DNA of 64,000 bases from Strobilurus pachycystidiatus (lineage: Eukaryota; Basidiomycota; Agaricomycetes; Agaricales; Physalacriaceae), in NCBI GenBank assembly GCA_019915135.1, contig JAHLMK010000004.1, positions 1 to 64,000 of the forward strand, read 5' to 3'. Below, one piece after another: positions 14,101-26,816 of this stretch. Position 1 is the stretch's first letter, and the number at the start of each line of letters is the position of its first letter. The position numbers were made by a program, and so were the translations under genes. Below the pieces are notes generated by a model. That model saw only the letters and a list, made by a program, of their open reading frames with translations, did no database searches and was not told the DNA's origin.

Positions 14101-17100
14101 AATCTGTTCACACTATACGTGTTGTCCGTATCTTTGTGCTCTTCTCGAATACGGCAGTATCAACTCCCCATCTAATCTCATTGCCGCACTACGGCCAAAG
14201 ACATTATTTCCACAGGCAAACAAGAGGCCATAGTCAAAATGCAAGTCGCACAGCCCGTGTGGGCCATCATCACACTCGAAATGTCAATACGATTCTGAAT
14301 TGCCCATTTTTGACTGACTACGACATTTCTGAACTTGACTGCGACCATTCCCGGTATTTAGCATGAACGTGTGTTGTTTACGGCTCCTGCGGCACTCGCC
14401 GTCAGACCTGACTTGACTCTGCCCTTCATATGTCACATGTGCTCAGATCTATAACAGTTTGAACAACCGAGCACGAGCGAATAGATTGCTTCCTTTGACC
14501 GACTAGTCTTCCGAATAAACGACGCATTAACAGGCCATATCTGACAAGTTAGAAAAAAAGTAAACGGTTCAAAAGCAACTCAGGACATCTTTGAACTCGT
14601 CTGGTGATACACATCTTACTTTGAACTGCGATACGCACCGAGACAGAGGCCTCGTAGGCGCGCCCTTTCTTGAACTGAGTTTGAACTTCTTGTGGCACGT
14701 CGCCTATGTGCCCTCACCTCCTAACCTACTAAAAGTGAAAGGATAGGCCTTCCAAAGACACATCCGAGGCCGGGTGGGCTTTTTACGTTAGGCTGAATCC
14801 CTCGATCTGCGTTACCAACCTCTAACCGTCCGCAAGCGCAAGACAGCTGTTTTCGAATGAATATTATGCATCATTGGATGCGTATCCTCATGCTCTTCAC
14901 TGATTCAGAAGTATCAACTGTCTACCTAATCTCGTTTCCTCGTTACGGCCCAATACATTACTTCCGCATACGGAAAATAGACTGTACCCAAAATACAAGT
15001 ACCCCAGTCCGCGTGGGCCATCATCATACTCGGAATTGAACATGAGAGGTGTAAGTATAGGTCTTCATTGATCTTGATTGAAACATGAATGAACAATGCG
15101 TTCAAAGTCATAGTAAGATGACTTTGAACTGCGACCTGAGCATAGAAGGAAGCATAAACGTAACTCACTGTATTATCCAATGGATAGTTGGTGGGTGATT
15201 GTGTCACATTTCTAGCTAATACGGTCACGTTTCTGACTGTTTTCTGTTACGTTTCTAGCTGTTTTCTGTCACGTTTCTAGCCGTTTTGCATCCATAAAAG
15301 GAAATTTTTCTTGCTAGCAAAAAAGTCTATTAGATAGTTAGCGAATAGATTGCTTCCTTTGACCGACTAGTCTTCCGAATAAACGACACATTAACAGGCC
15401 ATATCTGACAAGTTAGAAAAAAAGTAAACGGTTCAAAAGCAACTCAGGACATCTTTGAACTCGTCTAGTGATACACATCTTACTTTGAACTGCGATACGC
15501 ACCGAGACAGAGGCCTCGTACGCGCGCCCTTTCTTGAACTGAGTTTGAACTTCTTGTGGCACGTCGCCTATGTGCCCTCACCTCCTAACCTACTAAAAGT
15601 GAAAGGATAGGCCTTCCAAAGACACATCCGAGGCCGGGTGGGCTTTTTACGTTAGGCTGAATCCCTCAATCTGCGTTACCAACCTCTAACCGTCCGCAAG
15701 CGCAAGACAGCTGTTTTCGAATGAATATTATGCATCATTGGATGCGTATCCTCATGCTCTTCACTGATTCAGAAGTATCAACTGCCTACCTAATCTCGTT
15801 TCCTCGTTACGGCCCAATACATTACTTCCGCATACGAAAAATAGACTGTACCCAAAATACAAGTACCCCAGTCCGCGTGGGCCATCATCATACTCGGAAT
15901 TTGATTACGAACCCAGATACACCAAACTTGACTGAATGCAACACCCGCAATACACCGTTCCAACAAACTGTTATTTGTGACTCTCACGGCACATGCCGCC
16001 ACGCGTCACTTGAAGTTTTCTCTTCATATTTTACATATACTCAAGTTCATGTCATGCCGAACATCCGAAAACAAGCGTATTGCTCGCTTTCTTCAACCGA
16101 GTAGGTTTCCGATTAAGAAGCGTAACGTGAAGTCATTGTTGACACCTAACGAAATAAATTGAACATCTGCGTTAGTTCAAAGATAATCCAAGACATCTTT
16201 GAACCCATCACTTGAACGCACGTCTGATACTTACTATCTGAATCAAATCACAACGCGGCCGGAACGCACGTTTAGCATAATATCACATATCTTGGTGCGT
16301 CTCCAATACACACCGAGACAGAGGCCCCGCACGCGGGCCCTTTCTTAAACGTTCTCTTCCGCTGCGCGGGCGAGAACACCGAGAACCCCAAACCTTCTAA
16401 CCCGAACCTAACCTTCTAACCGAGTGAGCCCGTATAAGGTGCACAATCTGTTCACACTATACGTGTTGTCCGTATCTTTGTGCTCTTCTCGAATACGGCA
16501 GTATCAACTCCCCATCTAATCTCATTGCCGCACTACGGCCAAAGACATTATTTCCACAGGCAAACAAGAGGCCATAGTCAAAATGCAAGTCGCACAGCCC
16601 GTGTGGGCCATCATCACACTCGAAATGTCAATACGATTCTGAATTGCCCATTTTTGACTGACTACGACATTTCTGAACTTGACTGCGACCATTCCCGGTA
16701 TTTAGCATGAACGTGTGTTGTTTACGGCTCCTGCGGCACTCGCCGTCAGACCTGACTTGACTCTGCCCTTCATATGTCACATGTGCTCAGATCTATAACA
16801 GTTTGAACAACCGAGCACGAGCGAATAGATTGCTTCCTTTGACCGACTAGTCTTCCGAATAAACGACGCATTAACAGGCCATATCTGACAAGTTAGAAAA
16901 AAAGTAAACGGTTCAAAAGCAACTCAGGACATCTTTGAACTCGTCTGGTGATACACATCTTACTTTGAACTGCGATACGCACCGAGACAGAGGCCTCGTA
17001 GGCGCGCCCTTTCTTGAACTGAGTTTGAACTTCTTGTGGCACGTCGCCTATGTGCCCTCACCTCCTAACCTACTAAAAGTGAAAGGATAGGCCTTCCAAA

Positions 17101-17685
17101 GACACATCCGAGGCCGGGTGGGCTTTTTACGTTAGGCTGAATCCCTCGATCTGCGTTACCAACCTCTAACCGTCCGCAAGCGCAAGACAGCTGTTTTCGA
17201 ATGAATATTATGCATCATTGGATGCGTATCCTCATGCTCTTCACTGATTCAGAAGTATCAACTGTCTACCTAATCTCGTTTCCTCGTTACGGCCCAATAC
17301 ATTACTTCCGCATACGGAAAATAGACTGTACCCAAAATACAAGTACCCCAGTCCGCGTGGGCCATCATCATACTCGGAATTGAACATGAGAGGTGTAAGT
17401 ATAGGTCTTCATTGATCTTGATTGAAACATGAATGAACAATGCGTTCAAAGTCATAGTAAGATGACTTTGAACTGCGACCTGAGCATAGAAGGAAGCATA
17501 AACGTAACTCACTGTATTATCCAATGGATAGTTGGTGGGTGATTGTGTCACATTTCTAGCTAATACGGTCACGTTTCTGACTGTTTTCTGTTACGTTTCT
17601 AGCTGTTTTCTGTCACGTTTCTAGCCGTTTTGCATCCATAAAAGGAAATTTTTCTTGCTAGCAAAAAAGTCTATTAGATAGTTAG

Positions 17686-20288
17686 TTTGAACAACCGAGC
17701 ACGAGCGAATAGATTGCTTCCTTTGACCGACTAGTCTTCCGAATAAACGACGCATTAACAGGCCATATCTGACAAGTTAGAAAAAATGTAAACGGTTCAA
17801 AAGCAACTCAGGACATCTTTGAACTCGTCTAGTGATACACATCTTACTTTGAACTGCGATACGCACCGAGACAGAGGCCTCGTACGCGCGCCCTTTCTTG
17901 AACTGAGTTTGAACTTCTTGTGGCACGTCGCCTATGTGCCCTCACCTCCTAACCTACTAAAAGTGAAAGGATAGGCCTTCCAAAGACACATCCGAGGCCG
18001 GGTGGGCTTTTTACGTTAGGCTGAATCCCTCGATCTGTGTTACCAACCTCTAACCGTCCGCAAGCGCAAGACAGCTGTTTTCGAATGAATATTATGCATC
18101 ATTGGATGCGTATCCTCATGCTCTTCACTGATTCAGAAGTATCAACTGTCTACCTAATCCCGTTTCCTCGTTACGGCCCAATACATTACTTCCGCATACG
18201 AAAATTAGACTGTACCCAAAATACAAGTACCCCAGTCCGCGTGGGCCATCATCATACTCGGAATTGAATATGAGATGCATAAGTATAGGTCTTCATTGAT
18301 CTTGATTGAAACATGAATGAACAATGAGTTCGAAGTCATAGTAAGATGACTTTGAACAGCGACTTGAGTGTAGAAGGGAGGATAAATGTGGCTGACTATA
18401 ACATGTGATGAATAGTTGGTGGGTGATTGTGTCACGTTTCTAGCTAATATGGTCACGTTTTTAGCTGTTTTTCCGTCACGTTTCTAGCTGATATAGTCAC
18501 GTTTCTAGCCGTTTTACGTCCATAAAAGGAAATTTTTCTTGCTAGCGAAAAAGAGGATTAGATAGATAGTTTGAACAACCGAGCACGAGCGAATAGATTG
18601 CTTCCTTTGACCGACTAGTCTTCCGAATAAACGACGCATTAACAGGCCATATCTGACAAGTTAGAAAAAATGTAAACGGTTCAAAAGCAACTCAGGACAT
18701 CTTTGAACTCGTCTAGTGATACACATCTTACTTTGAACTGCGATACGCACCGAGACAGAGGCCTCGTACGCGCGCCCTTTCTTGAACTGAGTTTGAACTT
18801 CTTGTGGCACGTCGCCTATGTGCCCTCACCTCCTAACCTACTAAAAGTGAAAGGATAGGCCTTCCAAAGACACATCCGAGGCCGGGTGGGCTTTTTACGT
18901 TAGGCTGAATCCCTCGATCTGTGTTACCAACCTCTAACCGTCCGCAAGCGCAAGACAGCTGTTTTCGAATGAATATTATGCATCATTGGATGCGTATCCT
19001 CATGCTCTTCACTGATTCAGAAGTATCAACTGTCTACCTAATCCCGTTTCCTCGTTACGGCCCAATACATTACTTCCGCATACGAAAATTAGACTGTACC
19101 CAAAATACAAGTACCCCAGTCCGCGTGGGCCATCATCATACTCGGAATTGAATATGAGATGCATAAGTATAGGTCTTCATTGATCTTGATTGAAACATGA
19201 ATGAACAATGAGTTCGAAGTCATAGTAAGATGACTTTGAACAGCGACTTGAGTGTAGAAGGGAGGATAAATGTGGCTGACTATAACATGTGATGAATAGT
19301 TGGTGGGTGATTGTGTCACGTTTCTAGCTAATATGGTCACGTTTTTAGCTGTTTTTCCGTCACGTTTCTAGCTGATATAGTCACGTTTCTAGCCGTTTTA
19401 CGTCCATAAAAGGAAATTTTTCTTGCTAGCGAAAAAGAGGATTAGATAGATAGTCTTCCGAATAAACGACGCATTAACAGGCCATATCTGACAAGTTAGA
19501 AAAAATGTAAACGGTTCAAAAGCAACTCAGGACATCTTTGAACTCGTCTAGTGATACACATCTTACTTTGAACTGCGATACGCACCGAGACAGAGGCCTC
19601 GTACGCGCGCCCTTTCTTGAACTGAGTTTGAACTTCTTGTGGCACGTCGCCTATGTGCCCTCACCTCCTAACCTACTAAAAGTGAAAGGATAGGCCTTCC
19701 AAAGACACATCCGAGGCCGGGTGGGCTTTTTACGTTAGGCTGAATCCCTCGATCTGTGTTACCAACCTCTAACCGTCCGCAAGCGCAAGACAGCTGTTTT
19801 CGAATGAATATTATGCATCATTGGATGCGTATCCTCATGCTCTTCACTGATTCAGAAGTATCAACTGTCTACCTAATCCCGTTTCCTCGTTACGGCCCAA
19901 TACATTACTTCCGCATACGAAAATTAGACTGTACCCAAAATACAAGTACCCCAGTCCGCGTGGGCCATCATCATACTCGGAATTGAATATGAGATGCATA
20001 AGTATAGGTCTTCATTGATCTTGATTGAAACATGAATGAACAATGAGTTCGAAGTCATAGTAAGATGACTTTGAACAGCGACTTGAGTGTAGAAGGGAGG
20101 ATAAATGTGGCTGACTATAACATGTGATGAATAGTTGGTGGGTGATTGTGTCACGTTTCTAGCTAATATGGTCACGTTTTTAGCTGTTTTTCCGTCACGT
20201 TTCTAGCTGATATAGTCACGTTTCTAGCCGTTTTACGTCCATAAAAGGAAATTTTTCTTGCTAGCGAAAAAGAGGATTAGATAGATAG
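17686..20288. repeat. Three tandem 884-base D monomers (B-like), last one 5'-truncated
   Basis: The higher-order pattern stops after monomer B of unit 8 and is replaced by a simple tandem of one B-like monomer: copies at 17686-18569 and 18570-19452, and a third at about 19453-20288. The first two are 884 bases; the third lacks the first 49 bases, resuming at tcttccgaataaacg. The junction shows the shared triplet tag (gatagatag/tcttccg against gactag/tcttccg), as expected for a microhomology deletion. The copies look essentially identical to each other but differ from B of the main array at scattered sites (for example tcgatctgtgtt for tcgatctgcgtt). The array ends at gatagatag, directly against transposase sequence. 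Confidence 0.92.
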
Positions 20289-20291
20289 CGT

Positions 20292-22139
20292 ATGAGACGC
20301 ATGCCTACGTGCCTCCATCTTTCGGACGACATCGCAATCGCATGGGGCATCCCGAAGTGCCACTGTACAGGACATAAGATCGGGTGTCAGGTAGTCTTCA
20401 GCATGAATGTCCAGAGAGGGGCGGGTCGTACGTGTGGAGAAGGAATCGAGCGGACGTGGCCGAAGCTGAACAATGCGGCGCCCTCGACCAAGGAGATGTT
20501 ACCGGGTAGCCGGCATGATACGCTGGATCGACAAATCGCGACACACAACTGGGAAAAGATCGTTGATCTGGGTAAGTATTTCCTTAGCTCTCCCTGATAT
20601 AGTCTGATGCTTTGGATTCAGGGAAGTCTTTACATCGAAAAGCACACCTTGCCGCCGAAGGCATGGCGCAGCATGTCGAGGCGCACGTGGAATTCACCGA
20701 TGCTCTTCCTGATGGATGCGAAGACCGATGGACCAAGCAGGTAGAGGAATGGGAGCAAGACCACAGCCAGCCGAATCCGTACTTCATTCCCACTCGCCGT
20801 ACGTAAATGTTCGTTTTTGTGTTGGGTTTCTTTTGTGGTTAACTTGTGGTTGTTACCAGATGCGAGCGAAAATGCGGTCAGGCAGGCACTTGCCGAGGAT
20901 GAGCGCAAACTGGCAGCGACCCAGATTCCGATCCACGAGACAAGCCCATCGGTATGCATTGCGCTTGGGTTGCTAATTGAGGACACACAGTGAGTCCTTC
21001 TTTTACTTTTGATGTCTCCATTGATTGACAGCAACTATAGACGTCGCGTCACGTATCTCTTGAAGAGCGAGGATAAAGACTCCCCGGCAACGATCAAGGA
21101 CATTCAAGAAAAGAGGACCCTTCTCCAGAACCAGCTACGCCAATTTCGCTCACTACAGGCAGTGTATATGCCTGGTGTCGCCGCTCGACTGAAGGAACTT
21201 TGTGGGACGCGCGAGGGAGACGTCGAGACGGAGAAAGTCTTTCTCCCGTCGGATCTGTCGCCCGAACTGCGGAGCGCTGGTTGTATTAGCGGTGTGGATG
21301 ATAAGGAGACGGTCCTTCGCGAGGCGCAATGCCACGACGCACTAGAGACCGTTCGTTCCATGCAGCGTACTCGTCGAAGTGTCCGTAGCTTCCGAAAGCG
21401 GCATGTTCGAGGCCAGCGCCGGTCTGGGCGAACCATGTCTATAATCCTCCGTCTCGAAGCAAAATCCGATATGGCAGTGGCGAAATATCGAGCGGCTCGA
21501 GCCGCGCTTCTGGCTTTACGAGGTGACGGGGAGTGGGCCCAGGTTTTGCGGCCTCTCGAAGATGCCGACATCCGCGAGCTTGACAGCAGCTCAACCTTCG
21601 ACGTTGATCGAGTGAAACGACGCAAGACGGGGTTGCAGGCTGGCGAGGAGCAGTATGGCAGTGGGAGTTACGTGATTTCGTGGATTTGGAGGATGGAAAA
21701 CTCGCTCGAGTCGGTCAGCAAGGATGAGCTGAACGACCAGGTTCGGGTGGAGTGGTTGAAGAGTCGAGCTCGCGCCAGGAGTTGGACAGAGGAGGTCAAA
21801 CTGCTCCAGGAGGAGAAACGGAGAACTTTGGTGGCTCTCCGAGCGGATGCCGAGAATTGGCTTGGGAAGGACTCGGGCTGGGATGGGCTTTCGGATCCGG
21901 CAGCAGCAGGAGTGCGAGCATACGCCCACCGTCAATCCGCCGTCTATCGCGATCTCGCTCAGCACTTCGAGGCGATCTGGTCGCGGCCGTTCAAAGCACG
22001 AGGTCGGCCGAAGGTTCCGGACCGCATAGAGATGGTCGATGTCGCAGAGGAGGAGGAATCCGAGGATGAAGAGGAGTCTGGTCTCGCGGCGGCACGCGCT
22101 CTGGCGGCCAACGACGACGACCCGACTTTAGACGATTAG
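20292..22139 (+). CDS. KDZ-family transposase, C-terminal fragment truncated by satellite
   Basis: The four exons 20292-20571, 20622-20798, 20860-20989 and 21032-22139 join in frame to 564 residues. The protein reads like the C-terminal half of a Kyakuja-Dileera-Zisupton transposase, common in mushroom-forming fungi: an IPKCHCTGHK segment, then GRTCGEGIER with the Glu expected to be the third catalytic acid, a STKEMLPGSRHDTLD segment, and the LQAVYMPG and SYVISWIW segments typical of this family's tail, ending in an acidic stretch. The upstream catalytic Asp region is missing because satellite DNA begins at 20288; in-frame sequence upstream hits a stop inside the satellite. The apparent ATG at 20292 is therefore a chance start. 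What remains has no internal stop and normal introns. Family recognised from remembered conservation; probably not active. Confidence 0.85.
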
Positions 22140-25100
22140 AACAGGCACGGACATTTTAGATATTTTACGCTACTTTTGGACGTTTACGCTAATGTATATC
22201 ATTAATTTATCCATTTTGGGCTGAAACCCTAGATCGTGAGTCGGAATAAAGCCTTGGGATCATGCAAGAAGTGTTGGGAGTCTCCTGTAAGTAGGTAGAT
22301 GGTATCTAGTAGATATAACCACTGGGATTACACCCGGGAAGGCCTCGAAATACTGTGCTTAGATCCACAAAATGTGGAAACGGGCTCCGTGGTAATAACC
22401 ACTGGGATCCACCATCTCTAGGGGAAATGGTTGTATGCCCATGGTCTTCTTTAACGCGTGCGTCCTTCGGGCACATCTTCCTTTCGCCGCTGATGCAGTT
22501 TGTCAACTAGAGAGCTTCGCCCGACTCTACCAAAGACCGCCAACCTTCGCATGGGATCGCTGCAACCTACTCCCTCTCACGCCAGTCGATGCCGACATGT
22601 CCGGTGACGTGTCTCAGCATTCGAGTCCGGGGTCCGTTGCAGGATACCTCACCAAACGGCGGCATTCACCTCGGCCCAGGCGTCAAGTCGTTCCTCGTCC
22701 AATCGACTGGATTTCAATGGCTCTGACCCAAGTCTTTCCGAGAATCTGAACGAGCATTCCCCATGAATTTTGGAAACGAAATTCGGCCGCGATTCTCATG
22801 GTGCGTCACTGCGACGCTCTCAGTCCGCGGGTCGAGCTAACATGTGCTTTCCAGTGCCGACATACGATGCCTTGCTGTTACACAACATCGACGTTGTTGC
22901 GCCAATCAACTCGCTACGCGTCCGCGCGCGCAATTCTACTGATCGTTGATTTTACCCTCCCCACAATTGCCGCCCAAACCCCGCACAAACGGAAGAAAAA
23001 ATCGGTCGTGATCCATGCACGCGTTCTATGGCTAGGAGATCGGTATCGGCATCGCCCTCAAGAGACACCGTCGCCGAGGCGTCAGGAGCGAGAGACGGAA
23101 GGATCTGATTTACGCAAATCGGCGTCAGGGAGACTTCGGACCCGTTTTGTCCTTCTCCCAGTCAATTATAGGTTAGTCCACCCGTTTCTGCCTAAACCCA
23201 TCGCCAACCATTTCCAAAAGGATTGGAACGCGCCGCTCTTGGTCCCCGCCGCTGCTCCTTGGCCGATGAATCCGATCGCTATGACAAGTCCAAGTGCGTG
23301 CTGTCCGATACTACCTTCGCGCATCCTCTCACGCACTATATAGATAGCGCCGACCAGGTTTGACAACGAGCTGACCTTCTCGCATCTAGCCCGACGATAC
23401 CATCGCGCGCCGCCAAACATATTGCGCGCGCCTCATATAAATGGTTCAAACCGGTGCGCCGCCAACGGCATCGAGTGCGCATGCCCGAAAGTTCCCTCAT
23501 TTTTCTTTCGCCGACCATATTCGATTCATCTAATAGGCTAATCATTCGAATGGTGATACCACGCAACTCGGGTAAGCCCTCCCGTCTAACTCTTGTTGAC
23601 ATCTACCTACACACATCATAGTAGGTTAGGGCGCTCACTGGTGTCTATATATGCGCCGCGTCAAAAGATTCTGTTTGTACTTCTGGCGGGACATGTGTCG
23701 CTTGAAATGAGAACCCTCCTTTCATACGAAACCCCATTATCCTTTATCCCGAGACCTTCCAAGAATTAGGGCGAGGGCGTCTTGTGAATGTAGGTGACGG
23801 CGAGAGATATCTGAGTGTCTAGGCCTTCGATCTGGGGTGGCCCGCAGCGCGATGAGCACAATCCGGATGATTATGAGATTGTTGCGACGGTGGCTTGGAG
23901 TTCAATTGGTTAACCCTGTCCTGTACCTGTCCTGTACTAGTGTGCAACCCGACTCGGAGTGACGTCAAATCCAGATGGAATTTTAGTACGTACGCTCATA
24001 GCATACGATCGCGAGCTTGCCACTGGTATAACAAGACAGACATTCAGCATCGTTCGCCCAAAGGAGACGGCTTTGGACAGTTTGTTGAACTCGGACACGG
24101 GACAAAACACTTTGAGTCGTGAAATGTGATGGAGGTTCAACATACCGGTGTGTACTGTCTTAGTCTCAGTTGATGGAAATGTCCGTTTCTCGAGGAGAAT
24201 ACGACGTCAAGGGCTCGAATGTTTGGCCGTCTTACTACGATATTTAGATCGGTTGTCGCCCTTCATTCCTCTTCTCGCCGCGGGGGTACTTGGCACGTTT
24301 CCTCGAACTCCAGCAGAAGCGGAGTATTTTCAGACCAGTGTCTACAAGCTACATGGGTGTCTACCCGTCACTACAACCGCTGCACAAGCATCCTGACCTC
24401 GACACGAGCCTCCGTGCTTACTACCACCTCACTCAACTAAATCGTCGACCTACGGACCAACTTCGACCTCGATATATAAGAACATGGCGCGAGGACGATA
24501 TCATCCGGCTTCTAGTTCACGTCCATGCTTGCCCTACGGGCGATCTCTCCCAGTGGGGCCGGGCATAGATCCGCAGTCGTCCAGGTCGCATGCTAAGTCA
24601 CCATCGTCCTCCTGCAGCTCCGATACCGGCACGTGTTACTCGCTGCCCACGCTGTGAGAGATTAAGCGTCGGCAAGGGGTGCTATTGATCCATAATGACT
24701 GCTGCGCCAGTGGTCGAGGTGGTGAAGCAAGGCGAAGGAGAGGAACACGACGCGTAGGCAGGGTCCAAATCATCGGCAGATGGCGGCATTATGTGCGCGC
24801 TGGAGGGAGAGAGGGGAGACGCGACGACGACGAGCAGCAGGTCGTCGTCGTCGTAGATGCACGGACCGAACGCGCGAGGCAGGTCATGGATTTGCCGGCG
24901 GCAGTGATGTCATTGTCATCGTTGCTTCCTCTCTTGCCAACATTCACCTCCTGGATCCCTTACAACTAGCAAGACCCTTGGGGCTGGTACCGGTCACCTT
25001 CGCCCCTGTACACGCAGCTGTCGCCGTCTCTTTGCTCTCAGAACCGCTGCTTTCCTTTCTGCCCGCTGAAGGGCACCCTTCCGCGATGGAGGGCGCGGGA

Positions 25101-25907
25101 CTGCGTTGGATTTCGACTCCGGAAGTTGAAGGGATGTGAAACAGTGTATGCGATGAATGTGTGCTGAGGAGGTGCATGCGCGTAGTGCGCCTCAACAATT
25201 TTGGTGCGAGTCCTCGCATTCCTCTTGAAATTCACTCATTCTAACTTCAAAGCCTCCCTCTCACCGACTCCTGATACGACCCTCCAATAATTTTGACGGC
25301 TCTCTCGCTGACCCCACCCTGCTACCATCACGACTTCACTCACATTCACCGACCACCTCCCATCTGACCCATAGATTTTAGATACATAAGGTACATCTAT
25401 GCCATTTCTTTTGTGGGCAGTATCCGAGTCCTCACTTACTTGTTCATCGCCGGCTGTACCTTCTGCCTCGCGTCCCGAGTCTGGAGCCCTCTATCATCAA
25501 CGCCCACCACCCCTGCGCCCACCACCCCCGCCACGCTCGGGCGGCAACCAAGACTTCCGCCGGACTCTCCGCAGGCTGCCCGCATTGCGACATGCAGCAG
25601 CGTGTCTCTTTGACGACGTCGCAGGGCAAGAACACGCCTCATCGAGCTTGATGGCAACGACAGCCGACAAAGTTAATTCGGATTTGTGGTATTCCATCTG
25701 GGCCGTGGCGATACGCGTCAGATGTTGGGTTAAGAGGAGCTGGCGTTGAATCTAACGAACGACATTCCTCAAAAAGCGCTCGCCGTCTCAGGAGGAAGTT
25801 CCCGAAATGGCGTACTTCCTTTGTCTTCTCGTCTGACTTAAGACTGACATTCAGGTCACGATATGAAAACTATCCTTCATGATGAATTATTCAAGAATAC
25901 AGTAAAA
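22140..25907. other. Gene-poor stretch, no confident gene
   Basis: I find no convincing coding unit. Possible LTR-like sequence begins at 22272 (tgttgggagtctcctg), and the phrase ataaccactgggat occurs twice (about 22315 and 22394). Such phrases occur in fungal LTRs, but I see no second LTR, target duplication or polyprotein. Around 24780-24870 there is a gac/gtc-rich stretch (gagacgcgacgacgacgag) with a partial look-alike near 35575. Reading frames here are short and unrecognised. Confidence 0.4.
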
Positions 25908-26816
25908 TCATAGGTTGATACCAGCAGTTTGAAGCCAAGTCGCGTACCGGTCTTTGCCCGCAACGCTTGGGATGTCCGTCTCGTCCACGGGATTGATGTT
26001 TAGGCCCCGGAATACCCAGGCTGCGTCTGTAGAGTAATCCTCTTCGGGAGGACCATTCAAATCGATAAAAGCGCGTTCCAGAATATGGGCCTCAGAATCC
26101 CCCAGGATGGATTTGCGATCTCTCTCAGCGCAATCCGCGGGGATATCCCACCAACCGTCTCCCACGACTTGCCCTTCCAGTTCCCACTCCTCCTCAAACT
26201 CGTCTTCATCGTCTCCTACTGTGGACACCTCCTGGGTGATCGCATTCTTGGTTCTCCCTCGGTCGCCGGCTTTAGCGTTTGGCCGCGCGGTCTCCTGCCG
26301 CATCTCCTTGGTATTTTTTAGTCTTGGCTTCTCCTTCTCTGCCTCCTTACCCCTCACTCCCGACGTCGGCCGCTTCTTGCTCGTACTCGACACTGCTCGT
26401 TCTTCATCCTTTTTCGGCTTCCCTGTTGAAGGGGTGGTTGCCTTGACAGCAGCCTTCGGCGATGAACCCTGCTTGGTCTCCTTTGAAAGAGCGGGACTTT
26501 GTTTAGTCACCGTCGGACGAGCTGGATTCTGCTCGACCTCCAATTGACGTGCCGGGCGGGATGAAATCTCGCCCTCTTCCAAGTCCGAGTCCATTGCTGG
26601 AGAGGGTGCACGCCCACTCTGGGAAGGCGCAACCTGCAGTTGAGGTTCCGATTGTGTGAACTTCGGTATGGGACCGAGTTCATGGTAGGGCTTTGGATGG
26701 GATGGGGCAGGCCGTGGCTGGGATGATGGCTGTCCACCTACGAGGAGCTGGGCGGAGGCGCCGTAAGATGCCGAAATTTGATGGCGGGAAGAACGGCCAC
26801 TCGAGGAATCTGTCAA
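25908..26816 (-). CDS. Hypothetical Lys/Glu/Ser-rich protein
   Basis: Open for about 302 codons on the minus strand, stopping at 25908. There is no ATG at the upstream end. The reading frame follows a gattgacag acceptor-like motif at about 26817, so an upstream exon is likely; the first internal ATG is at residue 75 (MDSDLEEGEISS). The N-terminal third is Pro/Ser/Gln-rich, the middle is Lys/Arg-rich and disordered (nuclear-localisation-like KPKKDEE and KKRPTSG), and the C-terminal ~100 residues are acidic then more globular (EDEFEEEWELEGQ, GDGWWDIPADC, AWVFRGLNINP). I recognise no family. The folded-looking, Trp-containing tail makes a real gene more likely than chance. Confidence 0.5.
   Translation of the reverse strand: MTDSSSGRSSRHQISASYGASAQLLVGGQPSSQPRPAPSHPKPYHELGPIPKFTQSEPQLQVAPSQSGRAPSPAMDSDLEEGEISSRPARQLEVEQNPARPTVTKQSPALSKETKQGSSPKAAVKATTPSTGKPKKDEERAVSSTSKKRPTSGVRGKEAEKEKPRLKNTKEMRQETARPNAKAGDRGRTKNAITQEVSTVGDDEDEFEEEWELEGQVVGDGWWDIPADCAERDRKSILGDSEAHILERAFIDLNGPPEEDYSTDAAWVFRGLNINPVDETDIPSVAGKDRYATWLQTAGINL

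Larger units (their letters stand above)
1..17685. repeat. Satellite array of ~2.34 kb higher-order repeat units
   Basis: Tandem array of a long unit, phased here on the motif gaacaccgagaacccc. Units start at 1, 2341, 4683, 7012, 9342, 11686, 14030 and 16374, giving lengths of 2340, 2342, 2329, 2330, 2344, 2344 and 2344 bases; the eighth is partial and stops near 17685. Units look almost identical to each other, yet each holds three clearly diverged but related monomers (A, B, C). That is higher-order repeat organisation. The short reading frames repeated in every unit (60, 76, 100 and 127 residues) have no recognisable domain and occur on both strands, so I do not call them genes. The array continues past the left edge. 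It may be centromeric, subtelomeric or a heterochromatic block; the sequence alone does not decide. Confidence 0.95.

Noticed and set aside
825..20175. Repeated short ORFs (60-146 codons) inside the satellite
   Set aside because: They recur only because the DNA repeats, overlap on both strands, have no domain or intron signals, and change length with single-base indels between units.
1..20288. CRISPR array or rDNA
   Set aside because: Units are kilobases long without spacer alternation, and no rRNA core sequence is visible. A gatctgcg phrase recalling 5S rRNA has no matching flanks.
22272..22420. Solo LTR
   Set aside because: The start tgttgggag and the ataaccactgggat phrases are suggestive, but no terminal ca with matching target duplication or second LTR was found.
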